Below, piece after piece: positions 33,973 to 44,148 of a stretch of 64,000 nt of DNA. Made by a program: the position numbers and the translations under genes. The stretch's first letter is position 1. Each line of letters begins with the position of its first letter. Source of the DNA: Platanthera guangdongensis (lineage: Eukaryota > Streptophyta > Magnoliopsida > Asparagales > Orchidaceae). The DNA lies in NCBI GenBank assembly GCA_039583875.1, contig CM077166.1:82582564-82646563 (forward strand). Direction: 5' to 3'. The notes beneath the pieces were generated by a model. It was not told where the DNA came from. It saw nothing but the letters and a program-made list of their open reading frames with translations, and ran no database searches.

Positions 33973-34980
33973 GACCCCGAGCAGATCTCGCTGCCAGGCT
34001 CTCACCTAGCTGGCAGGGCTGGAAGTCACTCGGTGTCATCCATAGCCTCGAGCAGATCCCACTGTCAGGATCTCACATAACTGACAGGGCTGGAAGTCAC
34101 TCGATGGTGTTTATAGTGGATCCCGAGCAGATCCTGCTGCCAGGCTCTCACCTAGCTGGCAGGGCTGGAAGTCACTCGGTGTCATCCTTAGCCTCGAGCA
34201 GATCCCGCTGTCAGGCTATCACCTAGCTGACAGGGCTGGAAGTCACTCGATGGTGTTTATAGTGGACCCCGAGCAGATCCCGCTGTCAGGCTCTCACCTA
34301 GCTGGCAGGGCTGGAAGTCACTCGGTGTCATCCTTAGCCTCGAGCAGATCCCGCTGTCAGGCTCTCACCTAGCTGACAGGGCTGGAAGTCACTCGATGGT
34401 GTTTATAGTGGACCCCGAGCAGATCCCGCTGCCAAGATCTCACCTAGCTGGCAGGGCTGGAAGTCACTCGGTGTCATCCTTAGCCTCGAGCAGATCCCGC
34501 TGTCAGGCTGTCACCTAGCTGACAGGGCTGGAAGTCACTCAATGGTGTTTATAGTGGACCCCGAGCAGATCCCGCTGCCAGGCTCTCACCTAGCTGGCAG
34601 GGCTGGAAGTCACTCGGTGTCATCCTTAGCCTCGAGCAGATCCCACTGTCAGGCTCTCACCTAGCTGACAGGGCTGGAAGTCACTCGATGGTGTTTATAG
34701 TGGACCCCGAGCAGATCCTGCTGCCAGGCTCTCACCTAGCCGGAAGGGCTGGAAGTCACTCAGTGTCATCCTTAGCCTCGAGCAGATCCCGCTATCAGGC
34801 TCTCACCTAGCTGACAGGGCTGGAAGTCACTCGATGGTAGTAGTGGACCCCGAGCAGATCCCGCCGTCAGGCTCTCACCTAGCTGGCAGGGCTGGAAGTC
34901 ACTCGGTATCATCCTTAGCCTCGAGCAGATCCCGCTGTCAGGCTCTCACCTACCTGACAGGGCCAGAGGTCACTCGATGG
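33973..34980. repeat. 146-bp higher-order minisatellite
   Basis: Seven tandem units with GACCCCGAGCAGATC starts at 33973, 34119, 34265, 34411, 34557, 34703 and 34845 (period 146, last step 142). Each unit is a dimer of ~73-bp halves sharing GAGCAGATCCCGCTG, CTCACCTAGCTG and GGCTGGAAGTCACTCG. It lies between pol and the antisense ORFs. Confidence 0.93.
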
Positions 34981-35607
34981 TGACGGCCTCGAAGTCGTCA
35001 GGTATGGGTCAAGGTCTCAGTGCCAGGGAGAAAAGGAAAAAAAAGGGTACTGTCAGGGCGAGCTCGGGCTCGGCAAGCCCAGCTCGACAGGATCTAGCAG
35101 GCAAGCCAGGCTGGGGGACTCAACATGAGCGAGTGTGCACCCGCCAACCCCGGCTCGGCATCAGCGAGTGGGATGCGAGCCCGGGGCTCGCCAAAGGAGA
35201 GCAAACAGAACCGGGGCACCTCGCCTCCTTTGGCCATTGGACTTGGAGAAATTTTCTCCCGTTTTCGGGCTCAACCTGGATGGCTCGTGTGCGAGTTAGG
35301 GTAGCGTGACAAGGGCGGAGAGCAACTTGCCCCCGAATCGCTGGGGGGGGTCGACGAACACTCAAAATGCGCCCACTCGCAGGCGCGCTCTCATAACCGC
35401 TCTACTCGCGGAACCTATCTCGGCGAAGTCGCGGGGAGAAGCACTCGCATAAATTCAGAGCACAACAAGCATAGTAAAGAAAGGAAAGGAAGTGAAACCG
35501 GTATGATCAAAAAGCTTTCATTATATGCAAAAAGTAGTTACATGGGGGGCTCGCCTCGGCAAGTGAACAAAGAAAAAGGAAAAAGGAAACAAAAGTACCA
35601 GCTACCC
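34981..35607. other. Spacer in the Tat-lineage element, no gene seen
   Basis: GC-rich sequence with many GCTCGGC/GAGCTCG words. Short open frames lack motifs. It separates the minisatellite from the 3' end of the antisense gene. Confidence 0.6.
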
Positions 35608-37826
35608 TCAGGCCTCGCCCCCTCCGCCGGACTGATCCCCACCGTCACCCAAAGGATCCTGGAAGCTCTTCTCGAACATAGCGTCCAGGCTGTCTTCCTT
35701 CTCGCTGGGCGGTGTCGCCGGAAACAAGCTCGACATCAGGTCCCGAGCCGAGATCCCCTCGCACCCCTCCACTAGCACCGCAGAATCTTTCATCATCTGG
35801 AGGGTGCACTCGGCGGCTTGGATGGAGTTGATCCATAGTCTCTCGGTGAGGTCGGCCTCGCCAAAGATCGGCGGGCTTTTGTAGGGGAGGGTAGGATCGA
35901 TGTCATGAGGCGGGAAGAAGATCTCGGCCTGGCGGCGCACCTCACCAAGGAGGTGCTGGTTCTCCCCCTTCAGCTTTGTGTTCGCGCCCTCCAGCTCGGC
36001 AAGGCGTGCACGCAGCTGACCGATCTCCTCCCCCTGCTCAGCGTTGCGAGCCTGGAGCTCCCCTACAGCGTCGGCATCCGCGACCAGTAGTGCGCGCAGC
36101 TGACTGACCTCCTCCCCCATCTCAGTGTTGCGAGCCTGAAGCTCGCCCGCCGCCTTGGCATCCTGGAAAAGAGTCCATTTAGCAGCAGCACAAAAATTTT
36201 CTAAGTAAAAGAGAGGAGCAACGCTTGGCGCTTACCAACCCGCCGGCGGTTTGGGCGAGTAGACCCTCCGCTATGCCGAGCCGCCTCACCTGGTCGGTGA
36301 CCTTGTCCTTGGCGAGGTCGCGAGCCCGCTCAGCCCTTTCGAGTTGGTAGCTGAGGGCGAAGCTGCGGCACGCCAGCATGTGGTGTAGCTCCAGGGTCCA
36401 CAGGTGGGACTGCAGACCCTCATGGCCGAGCTGCCGGAGGGTCGTCTTCTTGTAGGCCTCGGCATCCTCCCGGCCATATAGGCCGAAGCCAAGGGCGTAG
36501 GCATGACCAGTGACAGGCTCGCGGTCATGCCAGGAGGGATGAAGAGTGGAGACGGAGACTCGATGAGTGAGCTCGTCCCACTGCAGCATGGGCTCGCCCG
36601 CCGAATCCTTCCAGCGCGCGCCGAAGTTGAAGAGGGGATGTTGCTTCGGCGCCGCGCGCTCGCGGGCAGTCCTTTTCGTCGCTGGAGGAGGAGAGATCAC
36701 CGCCGTGGAAGAGGGGCCCTCGCCACTTTTCCTCCCCTTGCTGGTTATCTCCTTCAGCGGGCTCTCCGGCGACGCGTCAGGAGGGGTCGCCGCCTAACTG
36801 ATGTACTTGAGGCTGGGCTGTTGTTGTTGCCCCCGCGGAGCCAGAAGGGCCCTCCGCATCTTCTTTATCTGACGGTGGCCGGATGGCGGGTTCGACCCCG
36901 CGCCCTCAGGATGCCTCTTGCTGGAAGAGGGCTGCGAGAGGGCCGCCTCATCTCAGCAGGCCAGTGCCGCTATCCTCTCGTGATCAAGAGGGTCAGTGTG
37001 GAGCTCCGGATCCGCGAACGGCGGGTTCACGGGGATTATTTGCTCCCATGCAGGAAAACACTTAAAAGAGTTAGGAATTCAGAGGTGATGTGCCGAGTTC
37101 GGCGGACAGGCGAGCTCGGCAAGATGAGAAGGGAAGCATACCTTCGCCAGGCAGAACGGGGGGGGGGGGGGGGGGGAGCGCGTCGAGCCCCCTCCGCAGG
37201 AAGGCGACCTCGAAATCTTTGTGGAGGAAGAATTTGTGAAGCTCGGCGTCGTTGCCGGACACGGCCGGCGGGCGGTACACCTCCTCGCCTTTTTGTTGCG
37301 GCGAGTAGGGGATGTTACCGAGATCGCCCTTGATAAAGGCGATCTTGGTCATCCAGGTATGGTGCTTGTTCGTGATCTCGCGAACTTTGATCAAGGAGCC
37401 GCCAAAGTAGGCGACCCCGTCCGGCGTCGCCTTGTAGGAGAAGAATTTCCTGAACACCGTCAGGTTGAACTCGATCTTCTCCCGCCGGAGGTAGCTCGCG
37501 AACGCCACCATCATCGCGATGGCGTTGGAGTTCAGCTGCGCGGGGACGGCCCCGTAGTACTTCTTCAAGATCTGCTGGATCTCCGGCCACAAGGGAAGGC
37601 GCAGCCCCACCTCGAAGTGCGAGATGGGGAAGGCGAGCTCATCTTCGTAAAAGGTGTTGATGGCCTCGCCCGTCCTCGGCCTGCGCGCCTCAAAACCCGG
37701 CGGCACGCGCTCCGCCACGAATTCAGCGAGCTCCGCCTCGCTGGTGTGGCCCTCGAAGAAGCAGTAGTCCGTGAAGTACTGCGCGCACTTGGAGCGGCCA
37801 TCGGCATCTGGGTTGGTCTTGCCCAT
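35608..37826 (-). pseudogene. Antisense accessory gene B (Tat lineage), probably spliced
   Basis: Exon 1 starts at ATG 37826 (MGKTNPDADGRS). Its core (YEDELAFPISHFEVGLRLPL, LNSNAIAMMVAFASYLRREK, FNLTVFRKFFSYK) resembles the plant 'putative gypsy type transposon' domain (Pfam Transposase_28 type), by recognition only. A possible donor is at 37141 (AAG|GTATGC). Later blocks at 36700-36236 and 36162-35608 are joined by a 73-bp GT-AG intron (36163-36235, phase 0). The last exon is a Glu/Arg/Leu-rich coiled coil (GELQARNTEMGEEVSQLR and on) ending at 35608. In-frame stops between 37060 and 36780 indicate decay. Antisense ORFs between pol and the 3' LTR are known in the Tat lineage; their function is unknown. 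Confidence 0.65.
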
Positions 37827-37929
37827 ATTCGCGAGAAAAAAGCACTATGCGAGCAGAGAAAAAGGAGAACGTAGAGAAAGGGAAGCAAAGCAGTAAAGGC
37901 ACAGTCCGGGGGGGGGGTAGGTGAGAGCC

Positions 37930-37960
37930 GGGGGGGGGGGGGGGGGGGGGGCTATTTATA
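37930..37960 (-). promoter_or_regulatory. Antisense TATA box next to a long G/C run
   Basis: On the minus strand, TATAAATAG (37960-37952) lies about 125 bp upstream of ATG 37826. It is immediately followed by an uninterrupted run of about 22 C (37951-37930 as read on the plus strand G). Likely promoter of antisense gene B. The run length may be unreliable in assembly. Confidence 0.55.
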
Positions 37961-38228
37961 GGAAATAAAATCTGAAGCAGGCTGTCCAATCCGCGCAGCT
38001 CGCCGCCCCAGCTCGCCACCCCAGCTCGCTACCCCAGCTCGCCGACTTCCAGCGCATCCCATCCAAGGCTAAGTAACACATTGCAGCATTTTATATAGCA
38101 TGATCAAGAATATTCCAAGATTAATTTTTATTACAGAAATAGAAGTTCAGGGTTTAAAGGATCAGGGCGCGCGAGCAGGGGGGATCGAGATGCGAGTGCC
38201 GGTCGGCTCGGAAAAGGAGCCCGCTGAC

Positions 38229-39263
38229 TTACCTACCCCGGCCTCGCGACCCCCGCCCCCTAGGCTGCCGCGCGCGGAGCAGCTCGCGGATCCTTCTGGA
38301 ATTTCTCTGCGCAACCGAGAGGTCGTTGTCTATCTCGTCTAGGAGCCGGGAAGGGGACATCAGCTCGCCAGCTTGGCCGCGGAAGACCTCGTCAGCAAGA
38401 CGTGCATAGTCGCGCTGCAGCGTCTCGTTGATCCCCTGCACCTCGCGCAGTCCGCACACCAGCTTTTTGAGGAGCTTGACCTCTCTCCTCGTCAGCTCGC
38501 CTTGATCCACATCAGGACCCAGGTAAGAGTCTAGCGAGCTCGGGGAGGGGAGGGGAGAGTAGTGGGCTGCCCGCGAGGATTCCTCGGCAGCCGATTGACT
38601 GGGAAGAGCTATAAAGGCAGGTATCAGCGAAGAGAGCGAAGACTTATGAAGCACAGGGTCAAGCAAGGCTGACCTGAGGAGCTCGGCGGTTCAAAGGAGA
38701 TGCGAGGAGGAATGAACCTCAGATCCTTCCCGCGACCTGGGCCGCGAGCCCCCGGCGAGATGAGCTCGAACCCTGGGGTGGGAAAGTTCCCCAGACCCTC
38801 CCCCGCGGCCGCGTCAATTTGGCGAGGAGGGGGGGAACCCGCAGGCGAATTCGGCCTCTGTGAGCTCACAGGCAGGATCCCGAAGAGAAGCGGCGGATCC
38901 CGGGGATGGCTGTTCAGTGCCGATAATCGCGAGGTGGTGAGCGTAACCTCGCCTCGCGGGGCCCCGCGGCACGTCGCCCTCTCCATCTGGTTGGTCGTCC
39001 AGGTTGTCGCCGACCATGACGATCTCCCTATCCTTCTCCAGAATTGTTCGGGTAGAAGAGCCGGTCTCGCAAGCCAGGGTGTTCCTCGGGTCATGGAAAA
39101 TGGGCTCGGCCGCTTCAGGGAATGGCTTTGACTTCTTGGAACTGGGCTTGGCAGGATCAGTTTGGGGAGCTTTCGCAGGGACCGCTGTCAGAGCGGCAAT
39201 GCGAGCCGCGGAGGCCTGGCGAGCTCGGTCTATGCGCTCTTGGATCTCCTTAGGAAGAGGCAT
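38229..39263 (-). pseudogene. Antisense accessory gene A (Tat lineage), probably spliced
   Basis: ATG 39263 opens MPLPKEIQERIDRARQASAA, an Ala/Lys-rich N-terminus, and the frame stays open to 38814. Further coding-looking sequence in another frame reaches 38676. A 75-bp GT-AG intron (38673-38599: CAG|GTCAGC ... TTCCCAG|T) fits joining to the block ending at 38229, a predicted coiled coil (TRREVKLLKKLVCGLREVQG, then RLADEVFRGQ) with an Arg/Gly-rich tail. No family recognised. A frame change inside exon 1 suggests decay or a missed intron. Confidence 0.5.
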
Positions 39264-39316
39264 CTTGGTAAAGCAGCAGGAAGAATGGCAAGAGCCAGGG
39301 AGCTGGGCAGGTGCAC

Positions 39317-39325
39317 ATATATATA
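39317..39325 (-). promoter_or_regulatory. Antisense TATA box of gene A
   Basis: TATATATAT on the minus strand, about 54 bp upstream of ATG 39263 and 117 bp from the 3' LTR. Position and spacing fit a dedicated antisense promoter. Confidence 0.5.
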
Positions 39326-39423
39326 GCCGCAGGTGGACCCCACCAGAAGATTCCCTCCAACTCGCCAACCAGTGCTCGCCGCACACTTGGGGTTGGACGT
39401 TTCTTTCCGAGCTTTCACAAGCT

Positions 39424-39441
39424 TGAAAAGAGCAGGGATTG
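39424..39441 (+). other. Polypurine tract of the Tat-lineage element
   Basis: GAAAAGAGCAGGGATTG directly before the 3' LTR start TGTACAACC; the expected plus-strand priming site, with interruptions. Confidence 0.6.
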
Positions 39442-40118
39442 TGTACAACCCCGTGTCCGGCGAGCAAGGTCACCAGGGAATAGACAAATCAGGCTGAGGA
39501 CCATAGGCGAGCTCGGCAACAAAGGGGGCGAGCCCGAGCTCGGCATCCATCGACCAGAGATCGACGATCAGTGACCCCGAGCTTGGCATTCGCCGAGCGA
39601 CACACAACTCACGTCCTCGCAGTGGAGCTCGGCAACGGTAGGCGAACAGTACATGCCGAGGTGGCCAGAACTCCCCAGCTCGCCCGGATGTGTGAGGTAC
39701 TTTTTACTGTTTTTCCCCTGCTGGTCTGCCCATAGCCCTTCAAAACAGCGGAGTTTGGCTGTTGGCAGACCCAGCCAAGGGTTTTCTGGTAATTTCAGGT
39801 CAGTTCTTTTGGTTATTGGCAGTCCGGATTTCAAAAGCTATAAATAGGACCCAAGGGGTACCCCAGAAAGCAGGTTCTTCTCTGTGCTCTCCTGCCCCAA
39901 TTTTCGAGTGCTTTCTGAGGGTACCTTAGCTCGGCTTCTGGCTAAGGAGGGGAAGCGCTCTGAGATCTTCCGGGTTTGTGGTGGGACCTCCCTGCCGAGC
40001 CCTTGGGTCTGTTTCTCCTTGTCTCCTTTGTTGTTTTTCTTGCAGGAGCAAAGTAGGCGCGAGAGCACCCCTTCCCCATGGGTCAAACTCCACAGGATGC
40101 CAGATTCCGGTTTCAACA
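39442..40118 (+). repeat. 3' LTR of the Tat-lineage element
   Basis: 677 bp, the same length as the 5' LTR. Ends TTTCAACA, then the TSD CCCTC. Confidence 0.92.
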
Positions 40119-40123
40119 CCCTC

Positions 40124-40692
40124 CACCAGACTTTGACATGATACATCAAGAGATACAGTCAATGTATAGTCCTCCTGAGGGAAATCAGAATGTCATTATT
40201 GAGAAAGTAGTTTAGCCTGTGCCAGAGGCAATACTAAAAGAACAAGAGGCTTTGTTAAAAGAACAAGAGGCCCAATTATCTAAGAAAAGATTCAGAGAGT
40301 AAGCTAAACTAAGGCCTGATTTTGAACAATGGAGCCCCACATCCAGGAATATCATCTTGACTGCTTGGAAGGCTGCTAAGGACAATGTCCAGGATAGAGG
40401 CAAGTGGTATTCTGACCTGGAGTGGAGGAAACATGAGAATAGGCAAGAGGCCATTGTACAATATAAAAGAAAGGCTAAACTGGGAAAGCTACCTCCTAAT
40501 GCACAGGAGCCTAGTAAGTATTTTCCCAAGCCTTATCACTATTTTGAAAGGCAGAAGATAAAGGCTGAAGAGTTGAAAAAGAAAGATCTCAAAGGGAAGA
40601 AGCCTGCTGCTGCTGATGACACTGAAGCTCCAATTCAAGCAAAGATTCAATCTGGAAAGGGGATTGTAATCAAGGAACCAGAGCAGCCATAG
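40124..40692 (+). pseudogene. SIRE env-like ORF, 3' part
   Basis: Continuation of the 27026-29285 frame: removing the Tat element and one TSD restores phase. It contains stops at 40213 (TAG) and 40300 (TAA), both flanked by Gln/Glu-rich sequence, then an uninterrupted stretch to the natural-looking stop at 40692. Basic and Gln-rich (KEQEALLKEQEAQL repeat, then KKKDLKGKK). The full env-like frame would be about 940 codons. No function can be assigned. Confidence 0.75.
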
Positions 40693-40968
40693 GATAGACT
40701 TTTCTTAAGTTTACAAATTGTAATCATTTGTATTAAAATTCTATGTAAACTTTTGACTAATGAAAATGTTGGAATTTGTAAGAACATTGTGTCATGGTTC
40801 AAATCTATTACATTAATTATCCTGAGATAATTGTTTATACATGTTCTGTTCATGCATGTTTAAGTATTTTCCCTGTCACATAATATTGTTATACATCATA
40901 CTGAGAATTTGTTATGTATGGTGTATATCATTGACTAAGGGTTATGACTTCTCCAAATAGGGGGAGAT
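40693..40968 (+). other. SIRE 3' untranslated region and polypurine tract
   Basis: AT-rich and non-coding; ends with AAATAGGGGGAGAT (40955-40968), the polypurine tract, directly before the 3' LTR. Confidence 0.85.
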
Positions 40969-42898
40969 TGTTGGGTATATTGGAATATATGTACCTGATT
41001 TAAAGAAGCCTCACCCTACTCAATGATATACATCAAGGTGTATTTGATGTGCTTTGAGTTTCTTTGTGCAGGTTAAGTTTTGCAGGAAACGTTTCTAAGT
41101 CCATGTGTCGACACCTAGAAGAAACGTGTCGACACTTAAGAAGGCTTGTGTCGACACCCAGAGAAGCTGTGTCGACACTTGGAGTAATTGTGTCAACACT
41201 GGGAAGGCAGAGTCGACACCCGAAGGAAAGTGTCGACACGTACAGGCAGTGTCGACACACAATGAAGAAATGTCTAAAGTACAAGTGTCGACACTTAGAA
41301 GCAGTGTCGACACCTAGAGGAACTTTGTCGACATCAAAAGTATCGACACTAGGAGGCTGTGTCGACACTCAACAAACATCAACAAAGTTCAAGTACAAGT
41401 GTCGACACTAGGAGGCTGTGTCGACACCCAGCAAACTTCAACAAAGTTCAAGTACAAGTGTCGACACAAAGGCTGTGTCGACACTCAGTAAAAGTCTCAA
41501 CACATGAAGAATGTGTCGACACAAAGGAGATGTGTCGACACTCAGCAAAAGTTTCAACACAGAAGGCTTGTGTCGACACAAAGAAGATGTGTCGACACTT
41601 AGCAAGTTTAAACACAAGAGGATGTGTCGACACAAAGGAGTTGTGTCGACACTTAGCAGAAATCAACTAAGTATTGAAGAAGAAGGACTTGTGTCGACAT
41701 ACAGGATCAGTGTCGACACATTCTGAAGAAGCAGTGTCGAGAAGCTATTTCAACAACACAAGGAGTTGTGTCAACACCATGAAGGCTAGTGTCGACACTT
41801 AGTCTACTTGTGTCGACACTTAGTCTATTTGTGTCGACACATAAAGACTATCTGTCTCGACACTTTCGGACAGTGACAGAGATTTCAAGAAGTGACTGGA
41901 TGACTTGACAGCTGCCATTTCAACCGATCAACTGCTACTGTCAGAGCTGTCAGAAGATCGTTAGAAACCGGATCTGCCGGTCACCATGAAGAAAGCCTAT
42001 ATAAAGGCTTATTCCTTCAACAGAAGGAGATCGAGGAAGCAATCATTGAAGTGAAAAACAACACAACAAGAAGAAGACCTTCAAGTGAAGATCTAAGAAG
42101 TTGGAGAGAGAAAGCCCCTTCTAAGAAGATTAGCTGTTGAACCAGGCTGATAAGGAAGATTCAGATTGATATCAGAATCTCAAGACAGCAGTTGATTGAA
42201 GATCATCTGCATAGAGATACAACCCTACTGTGTTCTAATTCAAGAAGCTTTGAAGAAAACCAAGGGAGGTTGATCTCTGCAAAGTTCTTTCAAGAACTCA
42301 TCAAGAAGCCAGTCAACTCATCTTTCTCAATCAGAGTTGTGGTTATTAATCTTTATATTCTTCATTTTCTATAGGATCCTAAGGGATCCGAGTTGTAAGC
42401 CTATATTTATAAAGGCTGAGTGGTAGGGCTTATGTGCCTGAGTGTAGGAGATACATTTCTCTGAGTGTAGGCCTTGTTGAAGACTGAGTGTAGGCCTTGT
42501 TAAAGGCTGAGTGTAGGTCTTGGTGAATACTGAGTGGTAGGGCTTTGTGCCTGAGTTGTAGGAGTGGGATCACTCTGAGTTGTAGGAACCTATTTGGGGT
42601 TCTGAGTTGTAAGATCTGAGGATCTGAGGAGTAGTGGAGAAGTTAGGCCGAATCTAGTACACTACTAGATAGGCGAAGGGGGAAAGTGGATGTACCCAGA
42701 CCTTGGGGAACCACTATAAAAGCTGTGTGTACTCTGTGTGTGATTTATTCTGTGATTGCTGTGTTATATGTGCTGAATTGCTGTAGAAGATTGCATAAAT
42801 AGGTCTAATAATTTAGTGTTTCTGCCTTAAAAGTTAAAAAGATTAAGTGCACCTATTCACCCACCCCCCCTCTAGGTGTTTAGGCACTAGTTCTTTCA
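40969..42898 (+). repeat. 3' LTR of the SIRE-type element
   Basis: 1,930 bp, TGTTGGGTATATTGG...CTAGTTCTTTCA. The GTGTCGACAC array is at about 41105-41870 and TATATAAAG at 41998-42006. It has one 20-bp palindrome unit (near 41290-41310) that the 5' LTR lacks. Confidence 0.92.
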
Positions 42899-43455
42899 GA
42901 CACGGCCTGTGACACGGGCGTGTCACAGGGCATGTCAGGCCGTGTTCAGCCTTTTTCTGGGCAAATCCGAGCTGTTCATTTTCTTATCCTAGATCCAATG
43001 GTCGAGGCTCCTTCCATGTGGATAAAGGCCGAGGAATGAGGATAAAATCCCTTCATTCTCTTCTTCTTCTTCTTCTTCTCATTCTCAAAGAGAGAGAAAG
43101 AGAAAGGGAGAGCTAGGGAAGGAAAGAAGAAAGGAGAAACCAGCTGCGGGAGGAGCTGCAGAGTGCAGAATCAAGATCCGAGATCGGATTAGTGAAAGCA
43201 AAGTAGAGGTGGTGACTTCCATCCGGCTACTTCATGGCACTGAAGCGGTCTTCAAGGGTAACGATCTATTTCTTGGACATCGAAGTCCTTTCTTTATGCT
43301 TCATTCAACATAAAATGCCGCGCTAGAATGTTTTGAGTTAGGGTAGGAGTAGATTTTGATTTCCACACATAAGTCCATCGCTTATCTGTGAAATATGGCG
43401 TGGGGCCCCAACCAGACCCACCGTTATATTCCATGTGATGAGTGGGGGCGTTACA
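42899..43455 (+). repeat. 3' LTR of gypsy copy 3, right part
   Basis: Resumes with GACAC after the copia insertion (GACACGGCCTGTGACACGGG) and ends GGGGGCGTTACA at 43455. 43290-43455 matches 8545-8696 closely. An internal deletion near 43285 removes most of the LTR middle present in 7424-8540. A TTC microsatellite is at 43059-43078. Confidence 0.8.
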
Positions 43456-44148
43456 CACCGTAGATCCAAACTTATCTCGCAGATTGGGACTCCAAAACTC
43501 CATCGACGACGTGATCTCCTTCGACTGACGTTCCTCCTCCTTTCTCCAGCTTCTCAGAATTAGGGCTCAGAAGAAAAAGAAGTGAAAACGCCACTTCCTA
43601 TGCTTTAAAACGAGCTACCGCCACGGGGTACCCCAATTCATGGCTCGATTTGCGTGCCCATTGCCCAAGAACTCCAATCATAGATTGACACGTAGCCACG
43701 ATGTTATAGCCGACTATCATCGCGCGATAGGTTACTACTGCCACACGGTATCTAGCGTCGGTTACGACACAACCACTTCCACTACCACCATGCAATAACT
43801 GCTATCGCCGCACGGTAACGACCCGAGAGCTTCGTCAATTAAATGGACCATGCTAATGCCATTGGTATCTCTACCGCTAGGCAGTAGCTTACCAAAAGCT
43901 CTGCAACCCTACTCACGGTATTACCGCCAGCGATAACAACCTACCGCATCATGGTAGACTCCACACCGTAGACATACGACACTCTCGATGCCCTGGCACT
44001 ACCACTGCGCGGTATCATTACCGTCAAGAGGTACCTCAAAAAGAGGTAGACTGGCTAACACAGCTTCCGCTACGGCCGACGTTAACCCTACCGTTGGGCG
44101 GTATCTCACAAAATCCATTTTCCTGCTTCAGGAACTTGGGGCGTTACA
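43456..44148 (-). repeat. Probable LTR fragment with TACCGC/GCGGTA motifs
   Basis: On the minus strand it begins TGTAACGCCCCAAG (44148), a typical plant gypsy LTR start. 43615-44110 is rich in TACCGC, GCGGTA and GATAGTCGG-like words in both orientations. No PBS or coding region was found, so it may be a solo or truncated LTR. Confidence 0.4.

Larger units (their letters stand above)
29286..40118 (+). mobile_element. Tat-lineage Ty3/gypsy element inserted in the env-like ORF
   Basis: 677-bp LTRs (29286-29962 and 39442-40118) and TSD CCCTC (29281-29285 and 40119-40123). Contents: gag, a deletion that removed protease, RT with two RNase H-like domains, integrase, a 146-bp minisatellite, and antisense ORFs before the 3' LTR. 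The duplicated RNase H and antisense accessory ORFs point to the Tat (Retand-like) branch. GC content is clearly higher than in its surroundings. The lesions make it non-autonomous. Confidence 0.9.
10717..42898 (+). mobile_element. SIRE/Maximus-type Ty1/copia retrotransposon, nested
   Basis: Complete from 5' LTR (10717-12623) to 3' LTR (40969-42898), with TSD GACAC at 10712-10716 and 42899-42903. Order: PBS, gag with two zinc knuckles, protease-integrase-RT-RNase H (copia order), a palindrome-rich spacer, an env-like ORF, polypurine tract, LTR. Without its two passengers (18321-26915 and 29286-40118) it is about 12.8 kb. Gag-pol and env-like frames carry 15 in-frame stops but no frameshift, so it is inactive. 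Lineage is assigned from copia domain order plus the long env-like ORF. Confidence 0.9.

Noticed and set aside
36503..37333. 276-codon plus-strand ORF (and 37221-37874)
   Set aside because: GC-rich shadows of the antisense gene; Arg/Gly-rich with no motif, while the minus strand shows conserved-looking protein and introns.
27026..40692. SIRE env-like protein as a true viral envelope
   Set aside because: No clear signal peptide, furin-like site or transmembrane helix is seen; mostly acidic, coiled-coil-like sequence. Kept as 'env-like' by position only.
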